Of a stretch of 64,000 bases of DNA, positions 1-10,573 are shown one piece after another (position 1 is the first letter of the stretch; the number at the start of each line of letters is the position of its first letter). The position numbers and the translations under genes are program-made. Source of the stretch: Fomitopsis serialis (Eukaryota > Basidiomycota > Agaricomycetes > Polyporales > Fomitopsidaceae); the NCBI RefSeq assembly GCF_022376445.1, contig NW_025954975.1:310001-374000 (forward strand), given 5' to 3'. The notes under the pieces were generated by a model. That model searched no databases, had not been told where the DNA came from, and worked only from the letters and a program-made list of their open reading frames with translations.

Positions 1-74
1 CATCATAGACATTTTGTTGAAGGGAAAGGAATCGGTGGCGCAAAACCAATACGCCCGTGTGGCCCATCCCGCCT

Positions 75-1738
75 TCAGTCTTCCTCGACAAGCGACACTG
101 CCAGCGCAATCTTGTCTGCCAGCATCTGATGCACCTTGTCGGAGACAGACACCGGCACATGGCGATCAGTCGTCCAAATCTTTCCGTTTGTCTCCATTGC
201 GTCCTCGTCCTCGAAGCCCCACTCCTCTGGGTCGTCCAACAGATCTGAGAACACCTTGTGGGACGAGACAACGAACAGAGACACGTCAGGGTAGTCCTTG
301 GCGAACTCTCGTGCGGCGGCACGTAGGTGTTCGTTCCAGACCTGGATAAACCACCTGGCGTCGTCTGAGCATCCTTGCGTCATCATCCTCGGCGCGCGGT
401 CCGCAGGGGGTACGTCGATGATGAGGAAGTTGCGTGCGCGCGCCTTGTTACTCATACATTGAACGCTGTCGAACAGGATTGAAACCACATCTTGCAAATC
501 AGGGTTTTGTGCGGGGTCGCGCTGTGCCGCACGCTCACGCACGCGGCGCGGTATAAGTGCGTTATGGGTTACTCGATACGCAGCTTCAAATTCATCACCA
601 GTCGCGTCCTCGGGCTCGTGATCGAGGTCTGCCGGGTTTTCGGGTCTGTCGTCGGTTGAGTGCTCGGAGTCCTCATCAGTTTGATTATCAAGTTCATCGA
701 GCGTTGAATCTCCAGGCTCGTCGTTGGCTTGGTCTTTACATTCGCCTTCGGTGCCCCCACATTCGCCTTCGGTTCGACCGCCACATTCGTCTTCGATTCG
801 ACCGCCACATTCGTCATCTGGTTGACCTTTTGACCCTTCGTCAGTTTTGTCTTCTTCAGTTCCGTCGTCGGAGAGGTTTTCAGAGTGGTTCTCGACGGGT
901 ACGGGTTCCACCTCAATCTCTTCGTAACTGCCATTTGCAAGGTAATTAGGTGTCCAAGCGCGAGATATGTGCGAAAAATCTCACCAACTATCGAAGAAGC
1001 CCAGCCAGATGACTGGTTGATGCAGGTGAGTCGTTAGATTGCAAACTCATCGTCTCTTTATGCTCACCGTATAAGGTCGTCTCGGGGTCAAGAGTGTCTT
1101 CTCTCGTCGGAGGTTGCTCTCCGCAATAATCGTCGGCTTGAACCGGGAGGTCGCTCAACACGGATGCAATCTTGGTCGCATGGTTCTTGACCTCGGCAGC
1201 CGCCCTTCCCTCGGCGTGGAACTTGTCCCTCAGGTAGTCGTGCTAGACCATGCAGTGAGTGTAAGTAACATAGGCACCGGACAAACGCACACATACCCAG
1301 ACTTTCTCTTGATTATCCGCACCGATACTAAAGATGTCGCCGCTGGGCGGGTGCGCATAGTCAGCACGTCGTCTAACATGGAGAACGGAATGGTTGATCC
1401 TACGCACAGATGCACCCACGTCTTGAAACCAGCCAGGCCCGGCCAGTTGTCGCGTTTGACTGCCACAGGCAGTATAGTGTCTATGGCGGGCCATAGAGGA
1501 TGTCAAGGCGAGTCACAACCACGAGGGGCTGTATCAACCTACCGTCGTATTGTGCATCCCGGATGTGCCTCTTAGGCGTGGACAATGCAGGCTCGATGGC
1601 CTTTTCTTCTGGTGCCGCACCCGGTCGGACCGGGCTTCCCGTCATCCTTGCTTTCTTCTTGAGGGGGCTGACTTTGGGAGCTGCAGGTACCCCGACGGTC
1701 TCACCATCGCGTGGGCGTTTTGTCCTGGACATCGTCAT
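75..1738 (-). CDS. Degenerate SGNH/GDSL-hydrolase-like protein with internal acidic insert
   Basis: I resolve six exons on the minus strand: 1738-1543, 1459-1378, 1327-1297, 1242-1068, 1012-985 and 927-75. They join in frame with GT-AG introns to about 454 aa. The N-terminus is basic and NLS-like (KRPRDGE, PLKKKAR). Weak SGNH/CE16 landmarks follow in order: VGSTI near residue 86 where GDS is expected, WHDYL near 103, IWLGFFD near 163-169 where GxND is expected, NFLIIDVPPADRAP at about 337, and a C-terminal IWTTDRH. Each catalytic block is altered: the Ser of GDS is displaced, Asn of GxND is lost and the DxxH spacing is broken. An Asp/Glu-rich stretch of about 100 residues with repeated ECGG units interrupts the fold after GFFD. 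Family knowledge: CE16-type enzymes are secreted acetylesterases. Here I see no signal peptide, so a non-catalytic intracellular protein is more likely. Family assignment is moderate; the exon joins are internally consistent. Confidence 0.6.
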
Positions 1739-1752
1739 GTGAGGGACAGGGT

Positions 1753-1768
1753 GGGGGGGGGGGGGGGG
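1753..1768. repeat. G16 homopolymer followed by GGTGGT-rich tract
   Basis: A run of 16 G lies 15 bases upstream of the minus-strand start codon at 1738, so the RNA-sense strand carries a C-rich leader. The next 30 bases are also G/T-rich. The tract could form a G-quadruplex on the plus strand and is a likely site of sequencing-length error. Confidence 0.8.
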
Positions 1769-1993
1769 ACAGTATGGGGTGGTGGTGGTGGGAGGACAAG
1801 ATGTGTTGAGGGCGAACGCGTCCCGGCCCTGGCCATTTAACGCGTCCAGCATCGCGTTTTGAACGCGTCACGAGGGCGTGGCTTCATGTTGGCCACGGTT
1901 CATCAAGCCACAGCTCGATGCTCATTGGATTGGATTGGCCGGGCGGTGTCTTAGAACGGAAGTTCGGTTGTGCACGATAACGGTCGGTTTGAC

Positions 1994-2371
1994 TCAGGAA
2001 GTCTGATTTTCGGTGTCACACAGCGGTGACGCTGGATTGATGTCGCCAGAGCTGAATATTGTCATACTGACCGCGCAGAACTCCGCTTGCAGAGAACAAT
2101 GCACCGTATCGGTTTTGAATAGGTACAAGTATTCCAGCAACGCCTTGCGTGACGCGACGTCACTGGGTTCAGCCAGCGGCACCACAGGCGCGACAGAAGA
2201 TTCCATAAGCCTCGAGATCACCATGAGGCTGCAGGCTTGTTCTGGGGGAATGGTAAGCAGTGCCATGCACTTCCGCATCACAGCTGATGTTCTCAAGTAG
2301 GTCATAGCCTCGGGTTCTCTCTGTGGGCACCTTGTCCGAAGTATAAGAGCAGCTCTTTCAGGACAGAACAT
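1994..2371 (-). CDS. Unrecognised ORF, 125 aa
   Basis: An ATG-initiated minus-strand frame of 125 codons, with no domain I recognise, no signal peptide and no obvious exon partner. It could be one exon of an unannotated gene or chance. Codon composition does not settle it. Confidence 0.2.
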   Translation of the reverse strand: MFCPERAALILRTRCPQREPEAMTYLRTSAVMRKCMALLTIPPEQACSLMVISRLMESSVAPVVPLAEPSDVASRKALLEYLYLFKTDTVHCSLQAEFCAVSMTIFSSGDINPASPLCDTENQTS

Positions 2372-3337
2372 CTCATGCAGAGACGCATCGGGTATCCTAT
2401 GATGCCACTATCTTCGCGCGGGTGGCGGGGTTATACGTAGGTGTCCTGATCGAAGAGGGTACCGGAGGGTCGAGCACGTACGTTCCTTCAAGCTATATGC
2501 TTCAGAGCATGCTTAGAGTGTACTATAATTCTAGAGAGACAACTCACTGCACGTCACGCAAGACGGCCTTGGGGCTTCGATCAAGTTACGCCCGCTGCTC
2601 TCACATAACAGTTGGTGTCTCGCGCAGATTTGAGCCGAGTCGATGAAAGCAACGAGCGCATGAAGAGAGACGGAGACAACCCTAGCTCCTAGCTCACCGG
2701 TGCTCGAAATCACCGAGTCTCAATCCGAGTGAACGAGGTTTACATGGTTCCACAAGGCGAACCAGTGGCGATCCCACAGCCACAGCCATCTCCCTGCTTC
2801 GGGGCACCCAATAGGTAGAGTAAGTACTCGGCTCTCCGTTCCAGGCTTCCCTTGTGCTTCCAAATCTTCTCTTCTATGCAGATTAATAGCTACTAGTGCT
2901 ACGCCTGCGGAGTGATCGCATCTTCGTCGCCACCGACCCCGAGTCTTTGGCTGTCGTTGAGGTAATACTCGTCGCCTCACCCAGTTTCAACCTCTACAGA
3001 CCAGCCCCGGAGAGCTTCCAAAGGCATGTGCACACCGTCTCATGTGCATTTTCTGCCTAGTAGCCTGGCTCGAGAATCCTGAACATAGCCACTGTGCGCG
3101 GTTTGTGACGCAATCTCGCGCTTTGCCTGCCAAGCGCGCATCCAGGCTGAGGCTCAGGTATGTATGAGTCATCGATGTATCACGATCTGCCCTTCGGCAT
3201 TCCGCGTTGTCTCGGATTGCCATCTCAAAGATAAGTTATGCGTTTCGCTCCCTACTGGGGCCTCATATATATAGACACAGTCGCTCACCTCGGTGTATCG
3301 TCGCTCGTACTGTGAAGCCACTCGCGCTGGTACATCG
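2372..3337. other. Intergenic stretch, nothing recognised
   Basis: Only short overlapping frames occur, with no domain. The last 100 bases before 3338, including a TATATATAGA-like stretch at about 3266, probably hold the promoter and leader of the downstream AhpD-like gene. Confidence 0.4.
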
Positions 3338-4203
3338 ATGGCCGATATCGCAACGACCCCTTTCCTCAATGCCCTCAAGTCAATTTATCCCTCCCAGGGT
3401 CTCACGACGCCCGATGGCGTCCTAGAGCAGCCCTGGTACATCGTCGCCGCCGTATCCTTCAGCGCGAGCCGGAAGCCTGCCGCCGTCCCAATCGTCTTTC
3501 AGTTCGTGCTCCATGAGCTGGAGGCCGCCCAGCTTGTGACTGGCGTGCGCGCGGACTCCGAGGAGTGGCGCGCCCAGCGGCTCAAGCTGGCAAACAAGAT
3601 CCGTGAGGCACTCCTGCATTCAGGTTTGCTGAGTGGGGTGCCGAGGGTGAGCAGCAGCGATGCGCACCGCGTTATGGACCTAACATCGTGGCTCGGCAGA
3701 TCATAGAGAGCCTAATCGCTCTGCACGGTGCTACACCAGAGGAACTGCAGACCAAGGAAGTTCTCCGGTGAGCATGATTGAATATTTCTTGTCTCTCACT
3801 AACCGTCTTGCGCAGAGATCGCACCAAGACTATCGCAGACTACGAACAGAGCGGCGAGCGGCTCTTCCGCTCTATGTATCGCGAGACCGCGGACACCGTG
3901 CAGGGCCTGCTCGACCGTGCGTACCCGGACCTGGGCTGGTTCTGCAACACGGTCGGGTACGGTATCACCTATGGTGGGACGAACGTGCTCACGCAGGTGG
4001 AGATATCCTACGCCATCGTCGCGGCGCTCATCGCGGTCGACGCGCCGCGGCAGATCACGTGGCACCTCGCGAACGCGCAGCATGGCGGGGCGACGTTCGA
4101 GGAGGCGAGAGCGGTGAGGGAGATCGCGGTGACGGTCGCGCAGGCGGCGGGCGTAACATGGTCGGATGGCGTACCAGAGGTGGCTGCCGGTGACAAGCCT
4201 TGA
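3338..4203 (+). CDS. AhpD-like / carboxymuconolactone decarboxylase-fold protein
   Basis: Three exons (3338-3646, 3700-3767, 3816-4203) join in frame to 254 aa. The start ATG is the first in frame ahead of a well-formed N-terminus (MADIATTPFL). The helical second half, with YGITYGGTNVLTQVEIS followed by a HGGATFEEARAVREIA segment, resembles the CMD/AhpD superfamily as found in fungal proteins of this length. The redox CxxC motif of bacterial AhpD is absent, so peroxidase-reductase activity should not be assumed. Family knowledge: CMD-fold proteins act on small cyclic acids or as thiol oxidoreductases; the substrate here is unknown. No targeting signal is evident, so a soluble protein is likely. 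Both introns are about 50 nt. Confidence 0.7.
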
Positions 4204-4408
4204 AAGAGCTTGAGTAAACGCCGTGACACTCTGTACTCGCCTATGTATGCTCAAGCTGTATTCAATGCCCGTATATCACAATTCGCGGTGCACACATAAT
4301 CGATCATTGTGATAATGTCACGGTGCGGACTCCAAACAGTGTGCAGGCATCGCTCTCATTCTGTCAAAAGGGGAAGCACGCTCATCCAAAAGCAGAGCAA
4401 AATAAACA
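4204..4408. other. Short intergenic stretch
   Basis: 3' flank of the AhpD-like gene; nothing recognisable. Confidence 0.4.
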
Positions 4409-4640
4409 TAAAAAAGCGACGCCAGCACTACCCCCCTGATCATTGCATGCTGACACGGAACACTGCGCAGTTATTCCACCAGCAATCACAACTTCAGCAA
4501 GTATAGTACCAGGCCCTGGACGAGAGAGTAAATAGACCTTATAACAATATTAAATACTGTGCCATCGCGAACTTCGAACACGGTCGTGTATTCTGTTTTC
4601 TGGGCGGCGTGTCACGTGCTTCATCCATGCCGAGCATATA
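4409..4640. repeat. Direct repeat, copy A (flanks the APH-like gene)
   Basis: The block starting CGACGCCAGCACTACC and running through CCAGCAATCACAACTTCAGC recurs, diverged, at 6087-6330 in the same orientation. The match is strongest over the first 90-100 bases and resumes at a GGCG..GTCACGTGC.TCAT segment. It encodes nothing obvious. Confidence 0.7.
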
Positions 4641-4905
4641 GCGAAAAAGTAGTTCTGTCGAGAGCTAAAGAATTCGGCAAGGTGGACTTCCGGGATGCTG
4701 GAACGAACATGCGAGTTCCATCATGCATGCACGTACAGGTTGCTCGCTTGCTGAACAACTTGAAACGAGGAACTTCAATTATTGCTGATTATCGAAGTTG
4801 ATCTTTCGCTGTCATTCTCAAATGAAGCTGTTCCAGATGGCCCGTCTGTCAGTGTGCGCAAATGCAATCCCATAGAATAGAAATGGACTGCATGCGACTG
4901 GACAG

Positions 4906-6074
4906 TCATAGATGATCCGAGAAAGGTACATGTTCTCCTCTAAACCTATGTGTGCGGAGATTGATGACAGCATAAGCTTTCCAAGCCTTGCGATACCGAT
5001 AAAAGCTGCCAGCTGCAATCCAACGGATGGACCATCGGAAGTGACCCCACCATGCAGCCCAGGTGCGCTCGGAGAGCCAGGGTGTCTCAGGCGACCGAAC
5101 CTCCATCCCAAAGTACTCCATGAACGAAGGATAGAAGCCGGCATGCCCACAGTCCACGAGCCAAAGGTCTCCCTGAGCATCCAATATCATGTTGCGCGGG
5201 GCAAGGTCTTGGTGAACGAGGACATGCTGCTTAGCCGGTTGGAGCACGAGGTCGTAGCGTGGTTTCAATACCGTGGGGCGACAATTCACAAGCCACCAGT
5301 TGAGATAGCTGGTGAATACTGCAGGAGAGGCGTGGCGCGCGGGGCCGCGTAGAGCGTATAACCATATGCAGCGGGTCCGACCGCTGTGGGCGCCACCAGT
5401 CGTTTGCGACGTGACAGCATGAAGTGGCAGTCGAAGATTTTTTCGTAGTTGCCATGCTGCACGTACAGTCCCCCACAAGCCGAGGTTCCACCACGCTTGT
5501 GCGAGAGTGGGACCACTGATCCGTTCCATGACGATGTAGTAGATCCCATCATCTCCAGCAGGAACTAGACGACGAAAAGCTGGGACCCTCACACCGGCGG
5601 CACGCGCATGTTGGAGGGCACCAACCTCGTCTGGCAGGGGCTCTTCATCGAAGTCATGCCCGCTTCGCTTGGCGAGGAGGGTGGGGAATAATAGCCGGAT
5701 CGGCTGTTGTAAATAGGGTAGTACTGAGGCTAGACGTGGAGAGCGGGTGATGTGTTCGAGGAGCTCGATGTCTGAGTAGCTATCAAGTAGCTCGTCTACG
5801 AACGCTCTTGTGGCGGCAGTGGCGACTGTAGCATCCGCGAGCTATCATATTCCAATGCTTCAATATACGTATGTCTGAGACCGTTGAATACGAGAGCGCA
5901 CAACATACCTCAGATGTGGTTCCCGCCGCTGCGGCGACTCGGCCGTCTTTGTCTGACCCGTGCTGAGCGATGGCTATTCCACGTACTTGAGAGTTACTGA
6001 GTGGAGTTTGCGGCGGTCAAGTGGCACTCACCATATTCAACTCTGTCTCCTACAGTCCCATCCGCGAGGCTCAT
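4906..6074 (-). CDS. APH-type kinase-fold protein
   Basis: Exons 6074-6032, 5985-5909 and 5841-4906 join in frame to 351 aa from MSLADGTVGDRVEY. Visible landmarks: a YYIVMERISG hinge-like strand, the catalytic-loop motif VHQDLAPRNMIL (HxD....N) and the metal-binding VDCGHAGFYPSFMEY (VDWxxAGxYP in the family). This is the aminoglycoside-phosphotransferase/choline-kinase-like fold that is greatly expanded in fungi; substrates are mostly unknown and it should not be read as drug resistance. The canonical Trp after VD is Cys here. Start choice rests on frame continuity through two short introns. The gene sits between two diverged direct repeats, which suggests a local duplication. It is unrelated to the kinase-like cluster at 10-35 kb. 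Confidence 0.75.
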
Positions 6075-6086
6075 ACTTAGCGCAGT

Positions 6087-6330
6087 GAGAAAAATCGACG
6101 CCAACACTACCCCACCTGAGTATGCTTGCCGACATGGAATACTGCGCAGGTAATCCACCAGCAATCACAATTTCAGTAAGTGTAGTGTATACCCTGCTCG
6201 CTGAATCATATGTAAGCAAACGTTTGAACTCCCATAATCAAAGGCAACGGTGTGCTAACGCCAACTATAGACACGGCTAAGTAAGTGATTCACTGGGCGG
6301 ACGGTATGTCACGTGCATCATTATTGTACT
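6087..6330. repeat. Direct repeat, copy B
   Basis: Diverged partner of 4409-4640, same orientation. It starts CGACGCCAACACTACC and ends in a GGCGGACGGTATGTCACGTGCATCAT segment matching GGCGGC..GTCACGTGCTTCAT in copy A, with indels between. Confidence 0.7.
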
Positions 6331-6945
6331 AAAGACACTGGCCCGACACCTCCTCGAGGAGGGCTGCGCCGCTGCAGAGTCGACAGAACCTGATAAGTAC
6401 CGTCTTACATTTATGAGCAGATGGCTGCCTGTTCCACGCCGCTCAGCACATCGACCTAAGTTAGATGCATCATGAGCGCGTAGCCGCTGCTTTGTATCAT
6501 GTGCCATACCCAGATGCAGCGGTCGATAGTCTTAAGCTTGAATTGAAACAACCATCTTGCGATCACCATCTTTACTTTGCTGTCCTTCTTCCAAGCCTGG
6601 TGCACAAGCAACGACTGTCAGCGGAAGCCTATACGAGACGACTGGAGACTTGCCGGTCCGACGAGCGGCCGAGGAGACCAAGACCCATCCAGACGTCACG
6701 CGCAACGCACCGCCCGTGACTGCTCCTCCATCCTGCCTCATCTCTGCGAAGGGTCGCACAGCTGCGCGAGCTCGAGTCCCTCGACAACGCCGACCCGACC
6801 TGGACGTGTTAAACGACGGCGGGCGTCCCAGAAGCATCAGCGCACGGCCGTGGAGTCAGGCGGCTGTATCCGGTGAAGGCCGAACCGTGACGAAGCGCAA
6901 CACCCTTGCCCACCGGCTCCCGCTACATCCTCACCGTCCTCAGCG
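6331..6945. other. Intergenic stretch and SIP5 leader
   Basis: No convincing gene. The second half becomes GC-rich with long open frames on both strands that show no recognisable domain; it probably contains the promoter and 5' UTR of the Sip5 gene. Confidence 0.4.
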
Positions 6946-8825
6946 ATGGGCAACAGCACCTCCTCGGGTCGCGGCCACCATGAGGAGACCGTCGACTTTG
7001 GCCACCTCACACCGCAGGGGGTCTACACCGGCTCGCGCGACTGGAACCAGTCCGTAGTCGCACAACTCATATGCGAGCGCAGGCTCGCCCCGTTCTACCG
7101 ACCGCTCGAGGATTACGACGAGTCGTGGGATGAAGAGCAGATCCTGGCGCATAGGAAGGAGCCGCCTCAGGACTCGGATTCACCCGCGGAGGCATCGTCC
7201 TCCCGCGGCGACACAGGCAGCATATCCTCCAGCCGGTCGCACAAACGCGGACATGTAAGCACGAACTCGAAGGAGGTGATTCGATATCCAGAGGCAGCAA
7301 TATACCGCGGTGCGGTCGAGTGTCCGATCTGCTTCTTGGTGCGCTCTTTGTCTTCCCGTTAGCCCACCGCACGACGCTCAACCCTGTCGCGCGACTGACT
7401 ATGCAGTACTACCCACCGAACATTAACCATTCGCGCTGTTGTGATCAAGCCATATGCACCGAGTGCTTCGTGCAGATCAAGCGCGCCGAGCCAAATCCAA
7501 CGCATCTCGTCTCCGAGCCTGCGGCCTGTCCGTACTGCGTGCGAGAGAGCTTTGGCGTTGTCTACACACCGCCATCCTGGCGCGCCGGGCTGGGTAGCGA
7601 GGGAGCGGTGAGGACTTCTTGCTGCGCTGATTGATAGCCCCCCGGTGTTGACAGGCGTTTGCAGACACCACCCTCATGGCCGGAGTCGCCCAAGCAGCCC
7701 GAAGCAAGTCCGACCGCCGCGATGAAGCGGCCGCGCAAGAGCTTCGGTGCAGACAGCCCAGAGGTCGTCACGATCGGTGCGTCTCCTCTGTTTGCGATCT
7801 ATGCTGTCATACCAAGCCCTTGCAGATCAAATTCGCCCGGACTGGGAGGCGAAGCTCGCGGCTGTACGTGCCGCGGTCGCGCGGCGTGCGAACCGGCGCA
7901 TCATCATGCGCCAGGTGGGCGATCGGCTTGTTCCTGTCGGGATCAGCAGTGGGCGCGTGCATGCGCTCGCGCCGGAGGAGGGAGGACAAGCGGAGAATGC
8001 TGAGGGTGCAGTAGAGCCAGGAGGTGGTCGCAGCCGGCGCTCGCGGAGAAGACAACAGAATCAGGATCTTAATCAGTTGCTGGGTACGATGGGCATTGCG
8101 GGGCAGGATCTCGAGGAGGTGCGTCGTCTCGGATACCTTACCCGCAATCTCTATTCCTAATGCTGTGGGTGAAGCTCATGATAATGGAAGCAATGCGGCT
8201 GTCGCTAGTCGAGCACGAGGAGCAGCAGCGGAAGCAGCGGGAGGAAGAAGAGAAGAAGAAACGCGAGCAAGGCGGTGAGGGTGCGCAGAGCCAGGCTGCT
8301 GGCTCTGCCTCTTCGCTGGCACCGCTCGACACGACCTCTGCCGCAGGACCATCATCCGCGCCTACCCTGGAGTCGGTCCCGTCGCAGACCAGCATGCTTG
8401 CCTCGTCAACACCAATAACTCCTGTTAGCGAGTCACCTACCACGCAGAGTCTACTTGCACCGGCCGCCGCCTCTGCCTCTGCTTCTGTCTCCGCTCCCAC
8501 CTCCGTTCCTATTGCACACAGCCCCGCCTCGTCGACCACTCCCGACGCTTCGCTGTCGCCTTCAACTCCTCCAGCCGCAGACGGTGACTCCTCGCGGCCG
8601 CACACGCCTCCATCCGTGTCCGAACCATCGGGCAACAACAGTTTCAGTCGCCCAACTGAGTTCGACCGGACGGACTCGATGGCGTCGTCAATGGCACCGG
8701 GAGCGAGCAGAGAGAACTGGGACGTGCTATCTTCCTCGCCGGAATCGGCGGTGTCGCACAAGCCGCTCTTACAGTCGAGGCCGCCAAGCCCCCCGGTCAC
8801 TCCAGCTGTTGCTGACGCCGCATGA
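6946..8825 (+). CDS. SIP5: Sip5-like RING-type zinc-finger protein
   Basis: Five exons (6946-7338, 7407-7607, 7665-7776, 7826-8118, 8175-8825) give 549 aa. The start MGNSTSSG is a consensus N-myristoylation sequence. The N-terminal half has the Sip5 signature ([25 protein letters not shown]), followed by a split zinc finger: CPIC at the end of exon 1, then [11 protein letters not shown] and CPYC in exon 2. The centre is basic (RRSRRRQQ). A charged coiled-coil segment ([17 protein letters not shown]) lies in exon 5, followed by a long Ser/Thr/Pro-rich tail. In yeast, Sip5 interacts with the Snf1 kinase and the Reg1-Glc7 phosphatase in glucose signalling; the same role here is inference from orthology. 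Length is typical of basidiomycete homologues with extended tails. Confidence 0.85.
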
Positions 8826-9310
8826 GTGGGCGCAATTCGTTTACGGACGTGACGTGCCGAGGGGGTACGGAGAGACCGAGAGTAGGAGAGCTGGAGACAC
8901 TATAATGATGCACCAGCGCGGTTGAGATCGAGAATGGACAGGCGTCGTCGTGGTTTCCACTGTCGTTGCTGCTCGATGGAAAGAGAATGGGAATGATGTC
9001 CTTGCGCTGTAGTTTACTAGATTACCGTCATCCTCTGTGAATCTGTTCGTCTTGTTGTTTGACATATACATTTTTTTGTTATATATCCGGTGATTGGCCA
9101 TGCGGTGTGCGCGCCTTGGGACGTCTGCGTCCTAGGATTCAATACATGTGAGGCGTGATTATCAAGTTTGCGTATGATACAGGGATACAATAGGACGAAG
9201 GGGACATGTCGAAGAGGTGAAATTGGGATAGGGTAGAGCGGCGCGGAGCGTCGTGGGGGCTATGACGGACGGTCTGCCCACACTGGTTTCTGCGAGTCTG
9301 GGTCTCTGAG
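8826..9310. other. Convergent 3' intergenic region
   Basis: Lies between the convergent SIP5 and CBP4 stop codons. AT-richer, with a TTTTTTGTTATATAT stretch near 9070 that may serve 3'-end formation. No gene seen. Confidence 0.4.
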
Positions 9311-9792
9311 CTACTCAACAGTAATGAGTGATTGTATCGCGTTAAGCTCGTGGACGAATCGCACCTGTGCGTCCACCTGTTTCCGCGTCTCACTTTCCAT
9401 GGCTAGACGCGCTGCCCGGTTCTGGTCGACCCTCCGTCGTATGTCGGGTGCCATAGCCTGCAGATACATACTCGTTGGTACGGTTGTGGTGCAGCATACC
9501 GCAAACACAACTAGAGGGAGAACTTGAACACTCACGGCGTAGGTTTGTTCTGGCGTTGGTGTGGTCGCTGTACCCCACGTTCGACGTCATCACCGGTCGA
9601 GTCGTATGGCATAGCATATGCACGCACCTTTCATGATGACATAACCAATGCTCATGACTTCGCAGAGGGGTTGACAGCAGAGTAAGGGCCACAAGCAGAC
9701 GTGAGCGGATACGGAACAGCTGAGGCAGCGGAGAGCGTACGCGCTACGGAGGCGATGGACATCCTGAACCAAGGAAACTTGGGCTCAGACAT
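9311..9792 (-). CDS. CBP4: Cytochrome bc1 assembly factor CBP4
   Basis: Four small exons (9792-9741, 9657-9628, 9567-9536, 9457-9311) join to an 86-aa protein, the middle two only 30 and 32 nt. A short hydrophobic segment ending in GYVIMK precedes the family hallmark TPTPEQTYAAMAPDIRRRVD and a basic helix RAARLAMESETRKQV. This is the layout of Cbp4: an inner-mitochondrial-membrane single-pass protein that, in yeast, acts with Cbp3-Cbp6 in cytochrome b assembly into complex III. Start and first intron (GTACGC donor) were chosen because they alone keep the frame open and give an N-terminus MSEPKFPWFR of the expected form. Because of the tiny exons an automatic caller would probably miss it. Confidence 0.75.
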
Positions 9793-10275
9793 CGTATGAG
9801 CTCTGCTGCTATGCTTCTGTATGCGATTGTTGGTCTGTTCTTTCTGTGTGGCCTAGTTCGAAAGTCGAAATGTAGTGTCTTGCACTTGTCCTGCACTGTG
9901 GCTGCACAAAGCGAAGGCCCGAGAGACGCGCGGAGCCGTTGTCAGTGCGCGCTCCCATTCATGTCGCAGCTGTTCTCGGTTGCACTCGGTGTAAACGGTA
10001 CGGTGGTGGGGTGCGACCGTATTTGCACGTATGGGTACGAGGCAATTGCAGCAAGGAGCTCAGACTCGACCGGAAACACACTAGCAGCTAGCTGTACAGG
10101 CATGTGTCTCGACGATGCAAATGTCTATGTCTCATTGCCCCGAGTCCTGCGTCGGTGCAGCTCCCTGTTCTTACACTGGATGCCTTTTGCCATCGTCGTA
10201 ACAATAAAAGAAACGATGGCGTCCATGCTCGTGCCGAGCCGCCTCGTCGACCCAAACAGCTGTATCGAAGTACAG

Positions 10276-10573
10276 TCAGACATCTGCAAACGTGACAGTA
10301 AAATCCAGCGGGTTGCTGGCGTGGATGTCCTCGAAGTAAACACGCCACTGGGTATCTAGAGTCGCCCCTTGAATTTGCGCGTCCTCTGCCTGAGCATTTG
10401 TTGTAATCTTGGGGCCACCTGCAGCCCGGGGGAGGTGATCTTCGTCGATCAGGTTCGCTTCACTACTCTGCTGTACACATGATGATTACACGAAGGAATC
10501 AGCAGCAGATGCACGGGCAGCGTACCTTGATGACATGTTCGAGGACTGGGAATGTCTGGCCACCAGTCGCATC
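10276..10573 (-). pseudogene. Unrecognised coding remnant next to kinase copy 1
   Basis: Two pieces (10573-10526 and 10470-10276) splice in frame with a GTACGC...GTACAG intron to give DATGGQTFPVLEHVIK joined to a 64-residue stretch ending in TVTFADV. The composition looks coding, but no start is found and the frame ends in TGA. It abuts the 3' end of a kinase-like pseudogene, so it is probably a gene tail truncated by the duplication block. No family recognised. An ATG-starting frame on the opposite strand (9796-10359) looks like chance. Confidence 0.3.

Noticed and set aside
4906..6074. Antibiotic-resistance phosphotransferase
   Set aside because: Only the fold is shared; fungal APH-like proteins form a broad family without resistance function, and the VD-W position is altered.
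8138..8800. 220-codon minus-strand frame
   Set aside because: Antisense shadow of the Ser/Thr-rich Sip5 tail.
9796..10359. 187-codon plus-strand frame with hydrophobic start
   Set aside because: ATG-initiated, but no domain, and it overlaps a minus-strand remnant with better coding character and a proper intron.
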